Part shown: in pieces, positions 1 through 8,229 of the stretch
Layout: every line of letters starts with the position of its first letter
Numbering within the stretch: position 1 is the first letter of the stretch
Source: Betaproteobacteria bacterium
GTDB lineage: Bacteria > Pseudomonadota > Gammaproteobacteria > Burkholderiales > Casimicrobiaceae
Assembly: GCA_004293675.1 (NCBI GenBank)
Contig: READ01000041.1
Span: 1-64,000 of the forward strand
DNA: 64,000 nt
Direction: 5' to 3'
Position numbers and translations under genes: made by a program
The notes under the pieces: model-generated
Told to the model about the DNA's origin: nothing
What the model saw: the letters and a program-made list of their open reading frames with translations, nothing else
Database searches by the model: none

Positions 1-300
1 AATTCCCGTTCGTGGTGAGCTTGTCGAACCATGACGGGCAATAGATGAAAAACCTTGGTCTGGCTGAGTGTGGAGCTTCATTTGCCGTTGTGGTTCGACA
101 AGCTCACCACGAACGGAGATAGGAGGTAGCCGACACCTTTCCCGGGACGATGCAATTCCCGTTCGTGGTGAGCCTGTCGAACCATGACGGGCAATAGATG
201 AAAAACCTTGGTTTGGCTGAGTGTGGAGCTTCATTTGCCGTTGTGGTTCGACAAGCTCACCAAGAACGGATAGACGTTTGCCACGAACGGACACAGGCTC
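1..300. repeat. Two tandem ~153 bp units of REP-like inverted repeats
   Basis: Two near-identical direct units begin at about 1 and 154. Each has a left arm (TTCGTGGTGAGC followed by TTGTCGAACC or CTGTCGAACC), a spacer of about 55 bp, and a right arm that is its inverted complement (GGTTCGACAAGCTCACCA). Each unit could therefore fold into a long hairpin. A third degenerate arm lies at about 270-330. The same arms reappear near 44.27-44.38 kb. This resembles REP/BIME repeats dispersed in many proteobacterial genomes. The left end is cut by the window. Confidence 0.85.
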
Positions 301-373
301 ATCACCCACGGAAACAGGCTCACCACGAACCGCGGAACGCGTGCCCAATATGAGCGCACTCAAATCACGCAAA

Positions 374-503
374 CTAGCCTAGCTTTATTTCACAACGCCT
401 CGCAAAACAGGGCGTACAAATAAAATAAGGCCATTTTCGAATACATTCAAAAACGGCCTGAACGCCATATTTCCTATGGCATTGATAAAAATAGCTGGAC
501 TAG
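374..503. repeat. Dispersed intergenic hairpin element, copy A
   Basis: AT-rich intergenic element downstream of ssb. It has imperfect terminal inverted repeats (CTAGCCTAGCT at the left, AGCTGGACTAG at the right). Its inner hairpin arm is GCCATATTTCCTATGGCAT, and a second arm is built on CGCCTCGCAAAACAGGGCG. It belongs to the eight-copy family described in the findings (A-H). Function is unknown. Candidates are a MITE-like element, a transcript-end or processing hairpin, or a small structured RNA. Confidence 0.6.
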
Positions 504-540
504 CGCATGCCAGCATCCCGGCGCTTGCGCTTACCGCTGC

Positions 541-1020
541 CTAAAACGGAATATCGTCGTCAAAATCGTCGAGTTTCGATTTCTTGGGCGCGGCTGACGC
601 ACCGCCCGAACCCGCAGCTGGGCTTGCTTGGCGAGCCGGTGTGCTGCCGCCGTCGTCATAGGCTGCGTCGCCGCCACCACCGCCCCCTTCGCGCGAACCG
701 AGCAACTGCAAACGATCACCACGAATCTTGGTCAGCGTTTTTTCCACGCCTTCTTTGTCGGTCCACTTGTCGTACTGAATGCGGCCTTCGATGTAGGCCT
801 GACGACCTTTTTTCAGATACTCGCCAGCGATTTCAGCCGTGCGGCCGATGAATTCGATGCGGTGCCAATCAGTGCGCTCTTGTTTTGCGCCCTGTTTGTC
901 TTTCCATGTCTCGGTCGTTGCGATTGAAAACGTTGCAACCGCCTCGCCGCTAGGCAGGTAGCGCATTTCGGGGTCGCGCCCCAAATTTCCAATCAAAGTC
1001 ACACGATTTACAGATGCCAT
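541..1020 (-). CDS. ssb: Single-stranded DNA-binding protein
   Basis: 159 residues, the usual length. SSB coats single-stranded DNA as a tetramer during replication, recombination and repair and recruits partner proteins. The OB-fold spans about residues 4-108 and opens with MASVNRVTLIGNLGRDPE. A glycine-rich flexible linker follows (about 112-150). The protein ends in the acidic tip DDDIPF, which docks partner proteins. It lies downstream of an MFS transporter on the same strand, an arrangement common in betaproteobacteria, where uvrA lies just beyond. Here uvrA is about 12.7 kb away. The start ATG has an A/G-rich upstream sequence (AAAAAGGAGCAA). Confidence 0.98.
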   Translation of the reverse strand: MASVNRVTLIGNLGRDPEMRYLPSGEAVATFSIATTETWKDKQGAKQERTDWHRIEFIGRTAEIAGEYLKKGRQAYIEGRIQYDKWTDKEGVEKTLTKIRGDRLQLLGSREGGGGGGDAAYDDGGSTPARQASPAAGSGGASAAPKKSKLDDFDDDIPF

Positions 1021-1056
1021 TTATTGCTCCTTTTTCTTAACAAGTGGCGGTGTCAC

Positions 1057-2223
1057 TTAAGCCTTACTAGGCGCTTTCATCTTTAGGGCCGCCACGAACC
1101 AAATTGCAGCCAGCGCTGCACACGTATAAAACACCGTTTCGTCGCCAAAACGTTTGGCAAGTGTACCGCCCAAGATGCCGCCGGCAAAAAGCCCCAGCGA
1201 CATGGTTGTGTTGTAAACCCCCATCGCGAAACCCTTGACCCGTGCGGGCGCTAAGCGCGACACCAGCGATGGCTGCATCGCCTCCAATAGATTAAATGCC
1301 ACGAAAAACAGCAGCAAAAACAGCACGAGCCCTGCCAGTGCTTTGTTCGATAAATACGGCGCTGCCAGCATCGCCACAAACAGAAGCGCGATCGCCGCCA
1401 AAAACACCTCGCGCAGCTTGCCCTTGCGCTCAGCGGCGATCATCGGCGGCACCATGAGCGCAAACGATCCCACGATGATCGGCAGGTACACCATCCAATG
1501 CTGCGCCGCGGGCAGCGCGCCGCGATCAATGAGCATCGTTGGCACCACAACAAACAGCGCCGTTTGACACACATGCAGCACAAACACGCCAATGTTTAAC
1601 CGCAACAGCTGCGGGTCAAACAGCACATCACCGTGGCGAATGGCGGTGGGTTCCTCTTCGCGCAGTGGCGCGGGCGGCACCCGAAACAACACCACCAAAA
1701 TCCCAATGGCTGCCAGCACCGCCGTGATCCAAAACAGCCCCGACAAGCCCACCGCCGCAGTCAGCGGTGGTGCAGCGACGAGCGCAATGGCAAAGGTGAT
1801 CCCAATTGAGCCGCCCACCATGGCCATGGCCTTGGTTCGCACTTCGTCGCGAGTTGAATCCGCGATAAACGCCGACACCGCCGCGCTCACCGCCCCCGCG
1901 CCCTGAATGGCCCGCCCCACGATGACGCCGGCGATCGTGTCCGACATCGCCGCTACCACACTGCCGATCACAAACACGATCAAACCAAACACGATCACCG
2001 GCTTGCGCCCAAAGCGATCCGACGCTGCGCCAAATGCAATCTGCAAGCTCGCCTGTGTCAACCCATAAATCGAAATCGCCAACCCGATCAAGTAAGCCTC
2101 TTGCCCGCCCTTCAATTCGCGTCCGTAAATCGCAAACACCGGCAGTATCAAAAACAAGCCCAGCATCCGCAGCGCATAGATCGAAGCCAGCCAACCCGAA
2201 GCGCGGCGCTCGGTCGGGGTCAT
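1057..2223 (-). CDS. MFS transporter
   Basis: 388 residues, predicted inner-membrane 12-helix major facilitator family protein; substrate unknown. The start chosen is the ATG at 2223 (MTPTERRASGWLASIYALR). The longer frame upstream adds an unrelated non-hydrophobic stretch. The loop 2-3 signature appears as GAASDRFGRKPVIVFG, typical of drug-efflux MFS proteins. It is co-directional with ssb, 36 bp upstream of it. From memory, betaproteobacterial genomes usually have this transporter between ssb and a divergent uvrA. Here the upstream flank instead runs into repeats and an integron, which suggests a large insertion. Confidence 0.9.
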   Translation of the reverse strand: MTPTERRASGWLASIYALRMLGLFLILPVFAIYGRELKGGQEAYLIGLAISIYGLTQASLQIAFGAASDRFGRKPVIVFGLIVFVIGSVVAAMSDTIAGVIVGRAIQGAGAVSAAVSAFIADSTRDEVRTKAMAMVGGSIGITFAIALVAAPPLTAAVGLSGLFWITAVLAAIGILVVLFRVPPAPLREEEPTAIRHGDVLFDPQLLRLNIGVFVLHVCQTALFVVVPTMLIDRGALPAAQHWMVYLPIIVGSFALMVPPMIAAERKGKLREVFLAAIALLFVAMLAAPYLSNKALAGLVLFLLLFFVAFNLLEAMQPSLVSRLAPARVKGFAMGVYNTTMSLGLFAGGILGGTLAKRFGDETVFYTCAALAAIWFVAALKMKAPSKA

Positions 2224-2399
2224 GGTGTGAGAAGTTGACAAAGTGGGATTTTTGTTTGAAGTGAATTGAAATGATAGCGACGACCAGCGCCGCCACCGTC
2301 CAAATGCGCAGTGGGCAGCTAAGCCGTTGCCACCTTGTAGGAGCGGTTCCACCGCGATCACCCCGCATAAAGGCGAATAGCCGCGCGCTTTGCCCCATG

Positions 2400-2490
2400 C
2401 CGCTCATAAAGCCCGTTCGCCCTGAGCTCGTCGAAGGGTTGGTGGCGCGCCGCCAAGGCTTCGACAAGCTCAGCCCGAACGGATGGTGTT
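2400..2490. repeat. REP-like inverted repeat
   Basis: An inverted pair: CCGTTCGCCCTGAGCTCGTC with GAAGGG on the left and TTCGACAAGCTCAGCCCGAA on the right, separated by about 25 bp containing GGTGGCGCGCCGCCAAGG. It is the TTCGACAAGCTCAG class of REP also seen near 6.54 and 20.88 kb. It marks the edge between the MFS gene and the integron. Confidence 0.7.
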
Positions 2491-2597
2491 TTTAGCACTC
2501 TAAACGAACAGTATTGAGGCTTCACCGCGTTCTTGGTGCCGAGCGACGCCAAATCGCCGCCTACAGTTCCTGACCCAATAACACCGCAACCTAGCCG

Positions 2598-3653
2598 CTA
2601 AACCGTCATTTCCTCTATCCGCGCCAGCAGCGCATCATCCCGATGCCGCAGCGGCGCGTTGAAATCCAGCGCATCAAGTGGGCTGGGCGCGCCGCCTGAG
2701 ATTTTCAGCGCGCGCGTGTAAGCCCTGGTCGCCGAAACTTCGGCATGCCCAAGCAGCGTCTGCACCGTACTGATGTCAGCGCCACTTTGCAACAAGTGCG
2801 TCGCAAACGAATGCCGCAGCGTGTGCACCGTTGCCGGTTTGGTCACCCCCGCTGCACGAAGCGCCACGGTCAAGGCGCGTCGAAACGTTTGTGGGTACGC
2901 ATGATGGCGCCGCCGCACGCCCGTGCGCGGATCGGCGGCAATCGCCGCTTGCGGAAACACCCAATGCCAGCCCCAACTTTCACCCGCGCGCGGATATTTC
3001 ACCGCCAGAGCATGCGGCATTTCCACGCCCGGTAAATTCGCCGCGCGATCCGCCTCCCACAGCGCATGGCTCAGCCGCAGTTGTTGTTTCAGCTCGTCAC
3101 GCAGAGATCGCGGCAGCATCACCACGCGGTCTTTGCCACCCTTCGCTTCACGAACGATGATCGCGCCGCGCTCAAAATCCACGTCTTTTGTGCGTAACCG
3201 CATGCCCTCAAGGATGCGCATGCCCGTGCCGTAGAGCAATTTCGCCAACGTCGCATGTTCGCCCTGCATCAGCGAAAGCGTGCGCAGCACCTCGCTCACC
3301 GTCAACACCTCTGGCAAGCGCTGCGGCGTTTTCGGGCGGCCAATCTCCATCATCCACGGCAGCTCGATCCCCAGCACTTCACGATACAAAAACAGCAACG
3401 CCGACAGCGCCTGCCGGTGGGTGGACGCCGCCACGTTGCGCTCCGTGGCCAAGTGCGTCAAAAACGCCTCAACCTCCACCCGCCCCATCGTCTCAGGATG
3501 CCGCAAACCATGAAACCGAATGAAAAATCGAATCCAATGAACGTAGACTTTCTCGGTAGAAAGTGCAAAATGATGAAACCGAATCCGCTCACGAACGCGA
3601 GTCAGCAACCGAGGTTTAGTCGCGATGTCACGTTCGTCAGTTAAACTGTTCAT
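2598..3653 (-). CDS. intI: Integron integrase (IntI-type tyrosine recombinase)
   Basis: 351 residues. Catalyses attI x attC recombination that inserts and excises gene cassettes. An N-terminal SAM-like core-binding domain (about 15-105) is followed by the catalytic domain with R146, H277, R280, H303 and the nucleophile Y312. The IntI-specific extra segment is present at about 201-233 ([20 protein letters not shown], then WGWHWVFP) and separates it from XerC/D. It is transcribed away from the cassettes, which is normal. The start codon lies inside a LexA box (3646-3661), and a TATACT -10-like hexamer immediately precedes it, so SOS control is likely. The frame is intact and all catalytic residues are present, so it is probably active. 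Confidence 0.95.
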   Translation of the reverse strand: MNSLTDERDIATKPRLLTRVRERIRFHHFALSTEKVYVHWIRFFIRFHGLRHPETMGRVEVEAFLTHLATERNVAASTHRQALSALLFLYREVLGIELPWMMEIGRPKTPQRLPEVLTVSEVLRTLSLMQGEHATLAKLLYGTGMRILEGMRLRTKDVDFERGAIIVREAKGGKDRVVMLPRSLRDELKQQLRLSHALWEADRAANLPGVEMPHALAVKYPRAGESWGWHWVFPQAAIAADPRTGVRRRHHAYPQTFRRALTVALRAAGVTKPATVHTLRHSFATHLLQSGADISTVQTLLGHAEVSATRAYTRALKISGGAPSPLDALDFNAPLRHRDDALLARIEEMTV

Positions 3654-3661
3654 AAAAACAG
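3646..3661. promoter_or_regulatory. LexA (SOS) operator over the intI start
   Basis: CTGTTCATAAAAACAG fits CTG-N10-CAG exactly, with an AT-rich centre. It overlaps the intI ATG (complement 3651-3653) and abuts a TATACT -10-like hexamer (complement 3660-3665). LexA control of integrase genes is established for class 1 and Vibrio integrons. The placement on the start codon implies a very short leader or leaderless intI mRNA, which is an inference. Confidence 0.75.
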
Positions 3662-3689
3662 TATATCAAATGACCATCTTTTTAAAATG

Positions 3690-3772
3690 AAAGAATTCGC
3701 CGCAATGCAGCAAATTTCAAAACGCACTATTAAAAAGATAAACTTTTACGTGTTTGTTAAAACACGTTAGGC
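3690..3772 (+). other. attI: Putative attI site with core GTTAGGC
   Basis: Between the intI start and the first cassette gene, the core GTTAGGC lies at 3766-3772, preceded by AAAACAC and AT-rich sequence. Recombination would occur after the first G, so cassette 1 begins at about 3767. The left boundary is approximate because attI sites share little sequence beyond the core. Confidence 0.7.
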
Positions 3773-3808
3773 CGCACACAAACGGGCATTTCCACTCCTA
3801 GGATATCG

Positions 3809-4486
3809 ATGAAATCAACCGATTCAATTCAATGGCCAACCGCTGAAATGGTTCAGAGCGTCTGCCCACCCGCTCCAGGCTACCGCTTCGAGGTGCTCAC
3901 CCAAGAAACAGTTCCTGCGCTCATTTCTGCGCTCGGAGCATGGCAGCCAAACTGGCGTGTCGGAGCCGCAAGTGTCTTTCTGCGAGAGGACTACTATCGA
4001 AGTCATGTCTACCTCGAAGGTGGTCCCCAAAGAGATGTCTTTGTCGTGCTCTTTCGTCATGGTGATGAACTCGCGGGGATGTCTTCTGTACAGCGAGACG
4101 CTGACGCGCTCGCTTTGTTTGCAAGTCTCACGGTGACTGCGCCTGCGCACCGAGGCGGTCTTGCCATGGGTGCTAAGGGCGACTATCTTGAGGAAGTTGC
4201 CAAATTGATGGGGCTTCAATACGTCTACTGCCTGGCAACACTGAAACATCGTGGGGCCCAACGCTACATGGAAAGTCTGGGCTATAAGGTCATGGGCTTC
4301 GCATATGGTTATGACCATGAAGAAATTTCCCCAGGGATCATCAAGCGGGTGGTTGAAGTCGGATACGCAAAATGCCTCGTTGATAGAGATGCGATGCTTA
4401 CCCCAGACGTTGCGAATATGACACCTGAGGTGCGAAGGCTCTACGAATTCATCTTTGCAGCGCCTGCCGTCCCAAGTGCGGCCTAA
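3809..4486 (+). CDS. Cassette 1: GNAT-like N-acetyltransferase
   Basis: 225 residues and the first integron cassette gene. The central part (about 100-165) looks like a GNAT acetyl-CoA-binding fold: a beta strand LTVTAPAHRGGLAMGAKG, a helix YLEEVAKLMGL, then CLATLKHRGAQRYMESLGYK. The motif A loop is atypical (RGGLAMGA in place of the usual R/Q-x-x-G-x-G/A). The substrate cannot be told; antibiotic-, toxin- or metabolite-acetylation are all possible. Its stop codon TAA lies inside the attC core GCCTAAC, a standard cassette arrangement. It begins 37 bp after the attI core, so it is probably expressed from an integron promoter. A reverse-strand open frame over it is a shadow. Confidence 0.75.
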   Translation: MKSTDSIQWPTAEMVQSVCPPAPGYRFEVLTQETVPALISALGAWQPNWRVGAASVFLREDYYRSHVYLEGGPQRDVFVVLFRHGDELAGMSSVQRDADALALFASLTVTAPAHRGGLAMGAKGDYLEEVAKLMGLQYVYCLATLKHRGAQRYMESLGYKVMGFAYGYDHEEISPGIIKRVVEVGYAKCLVDRDAMLTPDVANMTPEVRRLYEFIFAAPAVPSAA

Positions 4487-4609
4487 CCCCTCGCTCAAGC
4501 GGAGCGCCAACGGCAGGCCACCAGGCCCGGTCTGGCGGTACGCGGTACATTTTCGCCAGCCCGGGCCTGGTGTCCTGCCGTCGTCACCCGCTTAGCTCGA
4601 ACGTTAGGC
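4481..4609 (+). other. attC: attC recombination site of cassette 1
   Basis: 129 bp with outer cores GCCTAAC (4481-4487) and GTTAGGC (4603-4609). The inner boxes CGCTCAAGCGG and CCGCTTAGCTCGA are imperfectly complementary. A long palindromic arm lies between them, with GGCAGGCCACCAGGCCCGG pairing to CCGGGCCTGGTGTCCTGCC. This is the folded single-strand attC architecture. It marks the boundary between cassettes 1 and 2. Confidence 0.92.
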
Positions 4610-4675
4610 CTCACAAGTACCCAGACTCGGCAGTCCCGGCCACAAGACTCGCGTCCTCACGAACTGGAACCACAG

Positions 4676-5140
4676 GTGACTACAGCAGCAATAACAAGAC
4701 GGTTCCTCGCCGGCTGGGCCGACATGGACTGGAACTCGCATATGGCCAACACAGCCTATCTGAACAAGGTGGTTGACGCCCGCGTCCTAGCACTTGCTGA
4801 GAAGGGCTTCGCCCCTGAGGAGTTCATCCGCCTCCGCCTCGGTGTTGTCATCATGAAGGACGAGCTCGAGTACAAGCGCGAGGTCAAGTGGATGGAGGAG
4901 GTCGATATCAGCTTCGCGCTGGCTGGCCTGGCCCCCGATGGAAGCCGCTTCAAGGTCCAGAACGAGGTGCGCCGCATCAATGGAGAGCTTGCAGCGCGCA
5001 TCACCAGTACGGGCGGCTTCATGGACCTCGACGCCAGGAAGCTAGTGGCACCGCCAGCCGCGGTGCTTGCAGCCTATCTTTCGCTTCCGCGAACAGAGGA
5101 CTACGCCGACCTTCCATCGAGCATGAAGGTCCGCACCTGA
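4676..5140 (+). CDS. Cassette 2: hotdog-fold acyl-CoA thioesterase
   Basis: 154 residues, 4HBT/YbgC-like. Members hydrolyse acyl-CoA thioesters. The diagnostic N-terminal motif is WADMDWNSHMANTAYLNKVVD at residues 14-34: the catalytic Asp lies in ADMDWNSHM and is followed by an N-x-x-Y helix. The hotdog strand VIMKDELEYKREVKWMEEVD follows. It is the second cassette gene. The GTG at 4676 starts the frame, and the RBS is not clear. The cassette is closed by its own attC (5160-5271). Substrate chain length cannot be told. Confidence 0.85.
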   Translation: MTTAAITRRFLAGWADMDWNSHMANTAYLNKVVDARVLALAEKGFAPEEFIRLRLGVVIMKDELEYKREVKWMEEVDISFALAGLAPDGSRFKVQNEVRRINGELAARITSTGGFMDLDARKLVAPPAAVLAAYLSLPRTEDYADLPSSMKVRT

Positions 5141-5159
5141 GCCGGGCGTCCGCAGTGAG

Positions 5160-5271
5160 GCCTAACCCTTCGCTCAACCGGACGCCTCACGGCATGCCAC
5201 GCATGGCCTTCATTTCATTCTGGGCCATGCGCGTCCTGCCGCAAGGCGCCGGTTAGCTCAAACGTTGAGGC
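5160..5271 (+). other. attC: attC site of cassette 2 (terminal, with altered outer core)
   Basis: The left core GCCTAAC (5160-5166) and inner boxes CGCTCAACCGG / CCGGTTAGCTCAA pair well. The palindromic middle is GGCATGCCACGCATGGCC / GGGCCATGCGCGTCCTGCC. The outer core reads GTTGAGG rather than GTTRRRY. In the last cassette of an array, bases after the first G belong to whatever lies downstream, so the deviation fits the end of the array running into the IS1182 remnant. Confidence 0.85.
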
Positions 5272-5360
5272 TGTGCAAAAACCCGCCCAGCCCGGTCATC
5301 AATCGATAGTGTCAGCGCGTTAATGAATCATCGAATGGATGATGATTGTTGAGCTGTTTT

Positions 5361-6160
5361 ATGCCGCGCTACAAACCCGTTGATCGCAATCCGAAGTTCA
5401 TCCCCGTGGTGTTGTCCGAGCAGATTCAACCCGGCACATTCGAGTTCACCCTGGATCAACTCATCGATCACGAACTGGATGTATCGGCACTCGATTCAAG
5501 ATTCAAGAACGATCAAACGGGTGCTACGGCCTACGACCCGCGCGTGATGTTGAAGATCGTACTCTTGGCGTATTCCAGAGGCTTGATCAGCAGCCGCACC
5601 ATCGAGCGCGCCTGCCAGCAGAACGTACAGTTTATGGCGCTCAGTGGCGACGCTGCCCCGAGCTACACCCACATTGCCAAGTTCGTGCGTGAGCTGGGCG
5701 AACAGATTAAGCCGCTGTTCACGCAAGTGCTAATGACCTGTGATCGCATGGGCTTGATTGGCAAAGAACTGTTTGCCATTGACGGGGTGAAACTACCCAG
5801 CAACGCCAGCAAAGAGCGCAGCGGCACCCACGCCGAGCTCCTGCATCGGGCCGAGCGATTGGACAAAGCCGCCGCCAAGATCATCCCTATGCACCGCGAG
5901 TAGGACGAGAGGAGGGGCCAGCCCAGCCCGCACCCCGCCACCGAAGCGATGAAGCGCGACATCGACAGCCAACAGGGACGGCGTACTTACAGCAAATGCA
6001 TGGGCACGGTTGAGTCGGTGTTTGCCAATGTGCGACACAACAAGCAGTTAAACCGCTTCACGCTACGGGGGCGCTGCAAAGTTGGCACCCAATGGCAGCT
6101 TTACTGCATGGGAAACAATGGGGTCAGACACGATAAAAAGTTACTGAACTTAACCGAGCA
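5361..6160 (+). pseudogene. IS1182-family transposase, internally deleted
   Basis: The N-terminal part (MPRYKPVDRNPKFIPVVLSE through about residue 180, stop at 5903) matches the InsH/DUF772 N-terminal region of IS1182-type DDE transposases. The typical C-terminal block (QGRRTYSKCMGTVESVFANV, then RHNKQLNRFTLRGR, then TQWQLYCMG) continues at about 5970-6115. The catalytic middle (usually about 200 residues) is absent. The element sits immediately after the integron array and is certainly inactive. The right end of the IS is uncertain; similar GGGGTCAGACACGATAA and GGGGTTAGACACGATAA strings occur at about 6120 and 6584. Confidence 0.85.
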
Positions 6161-6221
6161 CTCGTGCATGCGTTCGATCCGCTTATCATTTGGAATCTGT
6201 CGAATCTAATGCCAGTCAACT

Positions 6222-6446
6222 ATGAATCCAGTCGACCCAGTGCAACGCCAGCTTGATGCCTATGACGCGCACGATACTGAGCGATGTGTTGCTGAATATG
6301 CGGACGAGGTGAGGGTGTTTCGACCGCCCGCCACCGAACCGATTCTGTCTGGTAAAAAACGTTTAAGGCGCACTACGCTAAGGATAGATTTACCTTTCCC
6401 AATCTGCAATCGGTGGTTGTCAATCGCATAGTGGCGGGAAACATCA
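6222..6446 (+). pseudogene. Broken copy of the NTF2-like gene at 13158
   Basis: It starts ATGAATCCAGTCGACCCAGT and is clearly homologous, base by base, to the intact gene at 13158-13487 in the same orientation (shared reading MNPV/IDPVQRQLDAY and EYADEV..FRPPATEPILSG). A frameshift after the codons for ILSGK and loss of everything after GTGGCGGGAAACATC make it non-functional. The intact copy has GTGGTCGATCACG at that point. It is a direct-repeat partner flanking about 7 kb of accessory DNA. Confidence 0.88.
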
Positions 6447-6540
6447 AGAAATGGGGACCAACACCAACACTTTCTGTTTAGGAAAATGCCCGCTTCTTCC
6501 GTTCGAGCTGATCCTGTGGAACATTTGTTGGTGCGCCACC

Positions 6541-6573
6541 ACCCCTTCGACAAGCTCAGGGTGAACGGTTCTT
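6541..6573. repeat. REP-like half-site
   Basis: CCCTTCGACAAGCTCAGGGT followed by GAACGGTT, the same TTCGACAAGCTCAG class as at 2.4 and 20.88 kb. It lies between two degraded elements. Confidence 0.6.
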
Positions 6574-6690
6574 AAACAAACGGCGTGGGGTTAGACACGA
6601 TAAGTCATGTGAGCGCAGTAGTACCTGCTGCAATTGGATAAAGTTTGTCGTCTGTGGCCCCTTTTTTCGTCGTACATTGGCTAAACCAAA

Positions 6691-7311
6691 TTGAAATCAC
6701 CCTTACTTCAATGGCTTCTCTTTGCCGCTGTCGCGGTGCCGTTTGCATACTTTGGTGCTCAGATTGCTGCGGCTCCCTTTTTCCCTAGTTACAGCATGCT
6801 CACTACGTCGGCCAGTGATCTCGGTTCGAACCGATCGCTTCAGCCAATCATCCTTAACGTCGGTGCGGTGTTGACAGGAGTGCTTGCCCTGCTGGGTAGT
6901 GTTGGTATGGGGTGGGCATTGCCGCGAATAGGGGCGGCGAGGATGCCTTCGTGGTTGCTGGCTGCTTGCGTGGCCTCGATTGGGCTCGCGGCGGCGTGGG
7001 CCGGTCTGCATCCTTTACCAAGTCTGGAGCACGATCCAGGCGCGCTGGGCGCTGGTATGTTTGCGGCACCATTTGTTTCTGCGCTTGTGGTTTGGCAAAC
7101 GAAGCTACTGCGTCGGTGGCGTTGGCTGTTCACGCTCAATCTCGCGGCGTTCGCTGCTTGCGCGTGGGTGCTTTCGGGCGCGGCTGGTGTGAACCTTCAG
7201 CAGTACGGTGGGCTTGCACAGAAACTGGCGGCTGCGGTGTGCTTTGTGCCGCCAGCGGCGATCGCATTTCTTGCGACACGTTTGCTACGCCATGCTGACG
7301 GCCGGAAGTGA
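6691..7311 (+). CDS. DUF998-like membrane protein
   Basis: 206 residues, about six hydrophobic helices. The segment SYSMLTTSASDLGSNRSLQP followed by a second helix resembles DUF998 proteins (S/T-x-S-x-L/D-LG loop after helix 1). That family is poorly characterised; some members are fused to or neighbour sugar-modifying enzymes. The start is TTG at 6691 (MKSPLLQWLLF) because no in-frame ATG precedes the first helix. It lies in the accessory block between two degraded mobile elements with no evident operon partner. Function is unknown. Confidence 0.65.
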   Translation: MKSPLLQWLLFAAVAVPFAYFGAQIAAAPFFPSYSMLTTSASDLGSNRSLQPIILNVGAVLTGVLALLGSVGMGWALPRIGAARMPSWLLAACVASIGLAAAWAGLHPLPSLEHDPGALGAGMFAAPFVSALVVWQTKLLRRWRWLFTLNLAAFAACAWVLSGAAGVNLQQYGGLAQKLAAAVCFVPPAAIAFLATRLLRHADGRK

Positions 7312-7370
7312 GATGCCAGATTTAATTCTGGGGCGTAAATTGTGTGTTACTTTAAATTGAACCTGGCCAT

Positions 7371-8103
7371 TTATTTGAGAAACACCCGCACGCACTCCCC
7401 GTTGACGCTGGGCAGCATTAGGGTGCCGCGCTCGCCGATGTGGATTGCCGCGTAGGAGCCGGTGTACTCGTGGATGAGCATGGCGGTGCACAGCGGCCGA
7501 ATCAGCTTTGGTGCCCAGGCACTGCGTAGATCGCTGTTACGCCCGAAGCGCGCCTCATGTTGAAAAATCAGTTGCGCAGGCGCACCCTGCGCCCACTCGG
7601 CTGTGATGCGTTCGAGTGTTTCGGGGAGTTTTTTGAACGCCTCCCGAGTGACAGGATCGCTCTGCAGAGGACGCTTGTTAGGGGCCAGCTTGCGCCACCC
7701 GTGGTGATGCAATACGTGGGGCGGTGGCCAGCGCGATGGCGCGTCCGAGCGTCTGCCCAATGGCCGCCTTCGGCGGCCCCACCAGCAGAACCCCTCCAGT
7801 CTCGGCGCACTCCAAAATCGAGGCTAGGAGCTTTGCCTTGCGTTCGACGGCAAAATTCTGGCGTCGCCGTCCACCTCGCGCAGCCGTGCCGCGCGCATCG
7901 CGTTTCGCCTTTAACGTAGTGGTTTCGCCTTCAACGTAGTGATTTCGCAAGCGTGATGTCGACGTCGCTGAAACACCAACGGCAAGCACTGTTCGCTCGA
8001 GCGTGAGGCAGCAACTAAGCCGCAACACAACCGCCTGAGCTTGCCGTATTTGCTTAATGGTCGTCGCCCTACCGCCCAGCCGCCGCCATCGATTCCTGTC
8101 CAC
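7371..8103 (-). pseudogene. IS630-family transposase remnant
   Basis: Two adjoining minus frames together give a recognisable IS630 transposase. The N-terminal helix-turn-helix part is at 7720-8103 (IKQIRQAQAVVLRLSC, then GVSATSTSRLRNHYV). The following part is at 7371-7720 (HGWRKLAPNKRPLQSDP, then ITAEWAQGAPAQLIFQHEAR). A frameshift joins them near 7700-7720. The C-terminal catalytic portion is missing after VNGEC. The catalytic position usually read QDEARFG is QHEARFG here, so one acidic residue is lost too. It lies directly downstream of pgaB, where pgaC and pgaD would normally follow. Confidence 0.85.
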
Positions 8104-8229
8104 GAAACGGTCTAGACATCACGCATCCTTTCTCAACGATGCGTCCATCATCTACCTTTTGACTTGCAGATAGAGTCTCAAACAGCCGCTTCAGAAGTCG
8201 ACAGTCGAGAGCCCCGTCAAACATCACGG

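Noticed and set aside
1-340. CRISPR array from repeated motifs at the left edge
   Set aside because: The repeats are two long tandem units with inverted arms, not short direct repeats with unique spacers.
1628-2467. Long minus-strand frame of 279 codons overlapping the MFS transporter
   Set aside because: Codon composition is Arg/Gly-rich and it overlaps the MFS gene in another frame; it has no recognisable domain.
3824-4510. 228-codon minus-strand frame opposite cassette gene 1
   Set aside because: Integron cassette genes read toward their attC; the plus frame has GNAT features and its stop in the attC core, the minus frame has none.
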